Below are positions 59,212 through 64,000 of a stretch of 64,000 nucleotides of DNA, piece by piece. The stretch lies in NCBI GenBank assembly GCA_020692215.1, contig JAIMKW010000002.1, forward strand, positions 645,266 to 709,265, given 5' to 3'. The notes under the pieces were generated by a model. It was not told the DNA's origin. It ran no database searches and was given only the letters and a program-made list of their open reading frames with translations. A program made the position numbers and the translations under genes. This DNA comes from Sandarakinorhabdus sp. (GTDB lineage: Bacteria; Pseudomonadota; Alphaproteobacteria; Sphingomonadales; Sphingomonadaceae). Position 1 is the first letter of the stretch. The number at the start of each line of letters is the position of its first letter.

Positions 59212-60303
59212 ATGGCCCAGCTTGCACTTACCAGAGCAGCGCATCTGCATGACTATCTCTCGGTGCTTCGCGATCTGGGCGCCCCAGTAGACCGGAATCT
59301 GGCGCAATCCAGATTGCCGCAGTGCATAGAAGAGACTCCGGAACTTTATGTCAGCGTCCCGATGGCGACCGAATGGATTGCGCGGACTGGCCACGATCTC
59401 GAACCAATGGCACTCGGTCTTCTTGGTACACACAATGCCAGCCTGTCCAATTTTCAGCCGTTGCACCAGACTGCGATCCTGACGGCGCCGACAGGGCTGT
59501 CGCGACTGCGCGCTGTTGCGGCAATTGCCGCCTCGTAGAGCAGCGCGCTCAGCGTGCGCTTCCAGCCTGAAGGAGACTATCTGCGCATCATCTGCAACAT
59601 GGCAAGTCTTGAGTCCCATCCGTTCCTGTGTCTGGTTGAATGGCCGAACCTGCGAATCATTATCTCGATTGTTCAAAGTGTCGCCGGGCCTTCTTGGCGC
59701 CCTCGTGAGCTCAGCTTCATCTCCCGCTGGCGCGTGCCCGACGTCGTGCGCGAAGCGTTTCCGGACACGCAGTTTCGCATGGGCCAGCCCCACACGTCTG
59801 TCCTTGTCGACCGGGCGGATCTGGCCCTGCTCACCCAGGGTGCGCCGCTTCTGGCGAACAGCACGTCCAGCCTGCTCGCATCCTGGGAGGATCAGGCGGA
59901 TCCCCACCAAGCATGGGAGTTTGTCAGCCTCCTCCGCAGTCTGATCCAGCCTTATCTCTATGGCGGTCGCCCTGATGTCGCCCTTGTTGCCGAAGTTGCC
60001 GGGGTCAGCAGGCGGACCCTGCAAAGAAGACTCGCGTCTTGCGGAAGCTCATTTTCGCAGATCGTGCAGGAAGCGAGCTTTGAACTTGCATGCCGCTACC
60101 TCGGAGATGCTGACCTGAAGGTCATCGAAGTCGCCATGATGGTGGGATATGAAACCCCCCAGCATTTCACCCGCGCATTCCGACGATTCACCGGCATCAC
60201 GCCATCTCAGTTCCGTCAGCATGGTCTGGGTGGCAATATCGCTCCCGTACTCGGGCACCCGACGCCCGGCACAAGCGCAAGCGTAGCCTTGCAGGCCGTC
60301 TAG
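59212..60303 (+). pseudogene. AraC-family regulator interrupted by an in-frame amber codon
   Basis: The frame opens at ATG 59212 and gives an N-terminal AraC sensor-type domain. A TAG at 59536-59538 stops it after 108 residues, but the same frame continues with SSALSVRFQPEGDYLRIIC and keeps a full sensor and C-terminal HTH (VAEVAGVSRRTLQRRLASCG, VIEVAMMVGYETPQHFTRAFRRFTGITPSQFR) to 60303. Without the TAG the length would be 363 residues, normal for the family. It is therefore a nonsense-mutated gene, or a sequencing error. Confidence 0.85.
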
Positions 60304-60375
60304 CCTCGACGGCTCGACCTGCACCATTCCACCAAGGTCATTTCTGCATCAGCCTGTGGCGTTCGATTGCGGCGC

Positions 60376-61245
60376 CTATCCGATCCGGGAGGCAGTTGCC
60401 GATCGCCGCTTGACGAAGATCTGGTACGGAATAACCGCAACAATGCTCACCAGCAGAAACAGCAGTATAGCGGACGTCACTTGCGGGTTCTCGTGGTTTG
60501 CGCCTGCAAGGGCAATTGCGATCCCCGGGTGGCGGGTGGCTGCGGCAACCGCGAGCGCCGGTCGGTCTTCGGGCGCTTCTCCGCCCAGGAAATGACCGGC
60601 CGCAAGCGCAATTCCAACGACAATGATGATGACGATGATGGTTCCGTCTCCCACAAGGAGGGGAAACTGCGGGCTGGATGACCACAGGATGGGGACAAGG
60701 GCGATCAGCAGGAAGACCATTGCAGTCCGCTCTATCCAGGGGACAGCGCGATGTGCCCAGTCCGGCGCAAGCTTTCGTCCGAACACTATGCCCAGCAGCA
60801 GAGGCAAGACTACGACCGAAGCTACGTTAAGCGCCACAATCGAAGCAGGGAAGCTTTTCGAGACGCCGTAGAATGCAGCGGTCAGGCTGCCCAGCAGGGG
60901 AACCGAAATGACTGAAATCAGGGCCAGTGCGGCGTAGAGGCCGAAGACATAGGCGGTTCGGCCGCCGAGCTTCAGATCCTTGCCGGGCACCAGCGGCGGA
61001 ACAGGCGAGATCGCCATCAGCAGGATAGCGATTGCCGCCGGCCGGCCGATGTCGACAAACGCGAGCATGGCAACCGCGGCCACCACTGGGATGATGCATA
61101 CGGCGAGCACGGCCTTGGCGAGCAGTCCTGGCCGCCTGAGCACGAACAGGAAGTCTCCCCCTGTCGACCTTACGCCGATGGAGAACACCAACAGGCCCAG
61201 GCTCAGGGTGATGACGATCGGGATGATCTGTTTCAGGCTATCCAT
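60376..61245 (-). CDS. BASS family (bile acid:sodium symporter-like) transporter
   Basis: A 289-residue protein with about nine transmembrane helices. Features of the BASS/SBF family are visible, notably AAATRHPGIAIALA (the ion-binding crossover motif) and a proline-rich LLMAISPVPPLVPG helix break. Relatives move bile acids, steroid sulfates, pyruvate or pantoate with Na+. A transporter of an organic anion next to a sulfatase is noteworthy. Start ATG 61245. Confidence 0.8.
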   Translation of the reverse strand: MDSLKQIIPIVITLSLGLLVFSIGVRSTGGDFLFVLRRPGLLAKAVLAVCIIPVVAAVAMLAFVDIGRPAAIAILLMAISPVPPLVPGKDLKLGGRTAYVFGLYAALALISVISVPLLGSLTAAFYGVSKSFPASIVALNVASVVVLPLLLGIVFGRKLAPDWAHRAVPWIERTAMVFLLIALVPILWSSSPQFPLLVGDGTIIVIIIVVGIALAAGHFLGGEAPEDRPALAVAAATRHPGIAIALAGANHENPQVTSAILLFLLVSIVAVIPYQIFVKRRSATASRIG

Positions 61246-61334
61246 GGCGGCACGCGCTTTCGAAGATCAGGAACAGAACAGGGTTTGCAGCCGCACACAA
61301 TCCCCGATTCGTGCGGACCGATCTGCTGCAAGGA

Positions 61335-61853
61335 TCATCCAAAGGGCCCGGTCCGCGCGAGAATACCCAGGAGGACGAGCAGCCCAGCGAGCAGCAAAAG
61401 GACCGCCACATAGGCAGTTGCCGACGCGCGAGCGCCGGGGGGCGTGCGGAAAAGACCCTTTTCAAGAAGCTCTGCCTGGCTTTGTCGAAGGGCCGCGAGG
61501 GACTGCCAATGGGCGATCAGGCTTGCCACCAGCAAGCCGACACCCATGGCCACCAGGGTTATCCCGAAGTTGCGCGCAGGTGTTACCATCGCGCTCTCGA
61601 TAGACAATTGATTGCCCACCTCACGAAAGAATTTCACGATGGTGAAGCCAAAGCCGATCAAGGCCAGCGATGTCCTGAGGCTGGCCATCAAGGTCCGCTC
61701 GACCGCCATCCGGGTGCGCTCGAACGCGAGCCCGGTTCGTTGTGAGGCCAGTTCGGTTCCCGCGGAGCCCAACAGGAAATCGGCTTCTGGTGGCGTGGTT
61801 GGTGGCGTGGTCGACATGCGGGCAGGCTGATTGGAACGCGGCGTCGCGCCCAT
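61335..61853 (-). CDS. DUF202 family membrane protein
   Basis: A 172-residue protein with three transmembrane helices and the DUF202 signature LAFERTRMAVERTLMASLRTSLALIGFGF. ATG 61853 follows GAGGGGAA. DUF202 proteins are small inner-membrane proteins of unknown function (the fold is also in yeast Vtc proteins as an SPX-linked domain). It is divergent from the sulfatase. Confidence 0.82.
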   Translation of the reverse strand: MGATPRSNQPARMSTTPPTTPPEADFLLGSAGTELASQRTGLAFERTRMAVERTLMASLRTSLALIGFGFTIVKFFREVGNQLSIESAMVTPARNFGITLVAMGVGLLVASLIAHWQSLAALRQSQAELLEKGLFRTPPGARASATAYVAVLLLLAGLLVLLGILARTGPFG

Positions 61854-62114
61854 CGGGTATTCCCCTCAAAAGGTCGTTGTAAAATCCCCACGTCCTGTGG
61901 CGGTAACGCAAGGGGAGGAACTGGCCGAATTCCAGCCGGCCCTTTTCCACTCCGCACGCCTGAAAATGGCTTTCCGTTGCGCAATGGGGACGCGCTTGTC
62001 CGAAAGCAGGGTGTTTACCTGATTATGAGCCTTGCCTGCCTCTGATAGCCGTTGCGGCTGACGTGTGAGGACGAAACGCCGTCCTTCAGACTCGCCACAG
62101 ATGGAGGCATACAG

Positions 62115-64000
62115 ATGACAAAAGACACCCCCGGCCGTTCGGCCCTCCCCATTCCCAGCAAGCCTCGTACCGGGCTGATCACCTATGATGCGAAGGACCC
62201 GGACAACCACAATCCGGCGATCGAGCAGCTGCGGCCGCCGAAAGGCGCGCCCAATGTGCTGATCGTTCTGCTGGACGATGTCGGGTTCGGGGCCGGCAGC
62301 GCCTTTGGCGGCCCCTGCGCGATGCCGAATGCAGAGCGACTCGCAACCCAGGGCCTGAAGTACCGGCGTTTTCACACGACTGCCCTGTGCTCCCCCACCC
62401 GGCAGGCCCTGCTGACCGGGCGCAACCACCATTCGGTGGGGATGGGCGGAATCACCGAGATCGCCAGCGGCGCCCCGGGCTACTCCTCGGTCCTTCGCAA
62501 CAGTGCGGCTCCCATCGCCAAGACGCTCAAGCTGAACGGATACAACACGGCGCAGTTCGGCAAATGCCACGAGGTCCCCGTGTGGGAGACGAGCCCGGTC
62601 GGGCCCTTCACCCAATGGCCGACCGGCGGCGGCGGGTTCGAACATTTCTATGGCTTCATCGGTGGCGAAGCCCACCAATGGTATCCGTCGCTCTATGATG
62701 GAACGACTCCGGTCGAAGTCGAGAAGACCCCCGAAGAGGGCTATCACTTCATGGAGGACATGACGGACCGGGCCATCGGCTGGATCGGTCAGCAGAAGGC
62801 CCTGGCGCCCGACAAACCTTTCTTCGTCTATTTCGCCCCCGGTGCCACCCACGCCCCGCACCATGTGCCGCTGGAGTGGGCCGACAAGTATAAGGGGAAG
62901 TTCGACGCGGGATGGGACAAATGCCGCGAGGAAACCTTCGCCCGGCAGAAGAAGCTCGGCGTCATTCCTGACGATGCCGAGCTGACAAAACGGCATGCGC
63001 AAATCCCTGCATGGGAAGACATGCCCGAGGAGCTGAAGCCGGTGCTGCGCCGCCAGATGGAGGTCTATGCCGGCTTCCTCGAATATGCCGACCATCATGT
63101 CGGGCGGCTGTTTGACATGCTGGACACGCTGCAGATCCGCGACAACACGCTGATTTACTACATCATCGGCGATAATGGCGCGTCGGCCGAAGGAACGTTG
63201 AACGGCACCTACAATGAAATGATCAACTTCAACGGTGCTGCTGCGGTGGAAACACCGGAGTTCCTGACGGAGCGGCTGGACAAGCTCGGCGGGCCGGAGT
63301 CCTACAACCACTTCGCGGTCGGCTGGGCGCATGCCATGAACACGCCGTACCAGTGGACGAAACAGGTCGCGTCGCACTTTGGCGGAACCCGCAACGGAAC
63401 CATCGTCAGCTGGCCCCAGGGGATCAAGGCGCGCGGCGAAATGCGTGACCAGTTCCACCATGTGATCGACGTGGCCGCGACCATCCTCGAGGCCGCTGGA
63501 CTTCCTGAACCCGACATGGTGGACGGTGTCGCACAAACCCCTCTCGAAGGGGTGAGCATGATGTACAGTTTCAATGATGCGGCTGCGGCAGACCGGCACG
63601 AAACCCAGTATTTCGAGATGTTCGGCAACCGCGGCATCTACCACAAGGGCTGGACGGCAGTGACACGCCACAAGACGCCATGGCTTCTGGTGGGAGAGGA
63701 TGTGCCTGCGTTCGACGATGATGTGTGGGAGCTGTACGACACCAGCAAGGACTGGTCGCAAGCACGCGACCTTTCGAAGGAGATGCCGGACAAGCTGCAC
63801 GAGCTGCAGCGACTCTGGCTAATCGAAGCGGTTCGCTACAATGTCCTCCCGCTCGACGACCGGGCTGCCGAGCGCCTTGATCCCAATGTCGCCGGGCGCC
63901 CAGTGCTGATCCGCGGCAACCAGCAGATTCTGTTCGGCGGCATGGGGCGGTTGTCTGAAAATTCGGTCATCAACATCAAGAACAAGTCGCACACGGTCAC
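62115..64000 (+). CDS. Type I arylsulfatase, partial (3' end beyond window)
   Basis: About 628 codons are visible. The formylglycine site is C92 in LCSPTRQALLTGRNH (CxPxR), and metal ligands are D54 and D55 (LLDDVGFG) with the later GDNGAS. Substrate-binding histidines and the lysine (KCHE-like) are present. No signal peptide is seen, so it is probably cytosolic. The enzyme hydrolyses sulfate esters; the substrate is unknown. No FGE maturase is in the window. ATG 62115 follows TGGAGG. Confidence 0.92.
   Translation, partial: MTKDTPGRSALPIPSKPRTGLITYDAKDPDNHNPAIEQLRPPKGAPNVLIVLLDDVGFGAGSAFGGPCAMPNAERLATQGLKYRRFHTTALCSPTRQALLTGRNHHSVGMGGITEIASGAPGYSSVLRNSAAPIAKTLKLNGYNTAQFGKCHEVPVWETSPVGPFTQWPTGGGGFEHFYGFIGGEAHQWYPSLYDGTTPVEVEKTPEEGYHFMEDMTDRAIGWIGQQKALAPDKPFFVYFAPGATHAPHHVPLEWADKYKGKFDAGWDKCREETFARQKKLGVIPDDAELTKRHAQIPAWEDMPEELKPVLRRQMEVYAGFLEYADHHVGRLFDMLDTLQIRDNTLIYYIIGDNGASAEGTLNGTYNEMINFNGAAAVETPEFLTERLDKLGGPESYNHFAVGWAHAMNTPYQWTKQVASHFGGTRNGTIVSWPQGIKARGEMRDQFHHVIDVAATILEAAGLPEPDMVDGVAQTPLEGVSMMYSFNDAAAADRHETQYFEMFGNRGIYHKGWTAVTRHKTPWLLVGEDVPAFDDDVWELYDTSKDWSQARDLSKEMPDKLHELQRLWLIEAVRYNVLPLDDRAAERLDPNVAGRPVLIRGNQQILFGGMGRLSENSVINIKNKSHTV

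Noticed and set aside
61866..63800. Long minus-strand frame opposite the sulfatase
   Set aside because: It is antisense to a clear sulfatase with its CSPTR site; high-GC antisense frames are common.

Overview
The window reads as chromosomal DNA of a GC-rich alphaproteobacterium, most likely in the Sphingomonadales. The grounds are a PEPxxWA-type C-terminal sorting tail (protein at 24637-25350), a CcrM-type GANTC methyltransferase, a SUV3-like helicase followed by an S4-domain protein and a 7Fe ferredoxin, and an aa3 oxidase cluster with ctaB, cox11 and surf1 between and after the subunit genes. The genus cannot be fixed from sequence reading alone.

Left part (1-25.4 kb): a LysM/FecR exported protein (cut by the window edge) overlaps an OmpR-type response regulator. 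A SWIB protein with a clear terminator follows. Next is a compact minus-strand operon of a type III polyketide synthase, a SAM methyltransferase and a flavoprotein, probably making a small phenolic/quinone or phenolic-lipid product. Then come xerD and an SMP-30 hydrolase, rmuC, a tightly overlapping hisBHAFE-HIT operon, an amino-acid permease, an RhlE-like DEAD helicase, a small lipoprotein, and a TonB receptor with a His/Asp-rich loop behind a perfect palindrome that looks like a Zur box. They are followed by ccrM (with four GANTC sites just upstream), rnhB-thiD-glmM, a TauE/SafE transporter and a PEP-CTERM protein.

Middle (25.4-46.7 kb): ilvD, a membrane-anchored HIRAN protein, an orphan [2Fe-2S] subunit of a molybdenum hydroxylase, a dienoyl-CoA isomerase-like crotonase, then coxBA-ctaB-(43 aa protein)-cox11-coxC-surf1-thrC-M16 peptidase. 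After these come two methyltransferases (one with a signal peptide), a second APC permease, an M23 peptidase, the SUV3-like helicase, an S4 protein and ferredoxin.

Right part (46.7-64 kb): this region looks accessory. It opens with a truncated trbI (conjugative-transfer) pseudogene, a 46-nt 3' fragment of tRNA-Gly(GCC) and three 16-bp direct repeats, which together look like an old integration site. Beyond it are a DUF3313 protein, five outer-membrane beta-barrels (OprB-like, two small barrels, OprP-like, BamA-like), a MetA-like barrel, two tandem paralogous small exported proteins next to a DUF2092 protein, and a DUF4239 membrane protein. Three AraC-family loci follow (one intact, one HTH-only, one split by an amber codon), then a BASS-type transporter, a DUF202 protein and a large type I arylsulfatase running off the window. 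Taken together this looks like an envelope and uptake system for a sulfated or bulky substrate, now partly decayed in its regulators. Its function is not established.

All calls are from reading the translated sequence; no database search was run.
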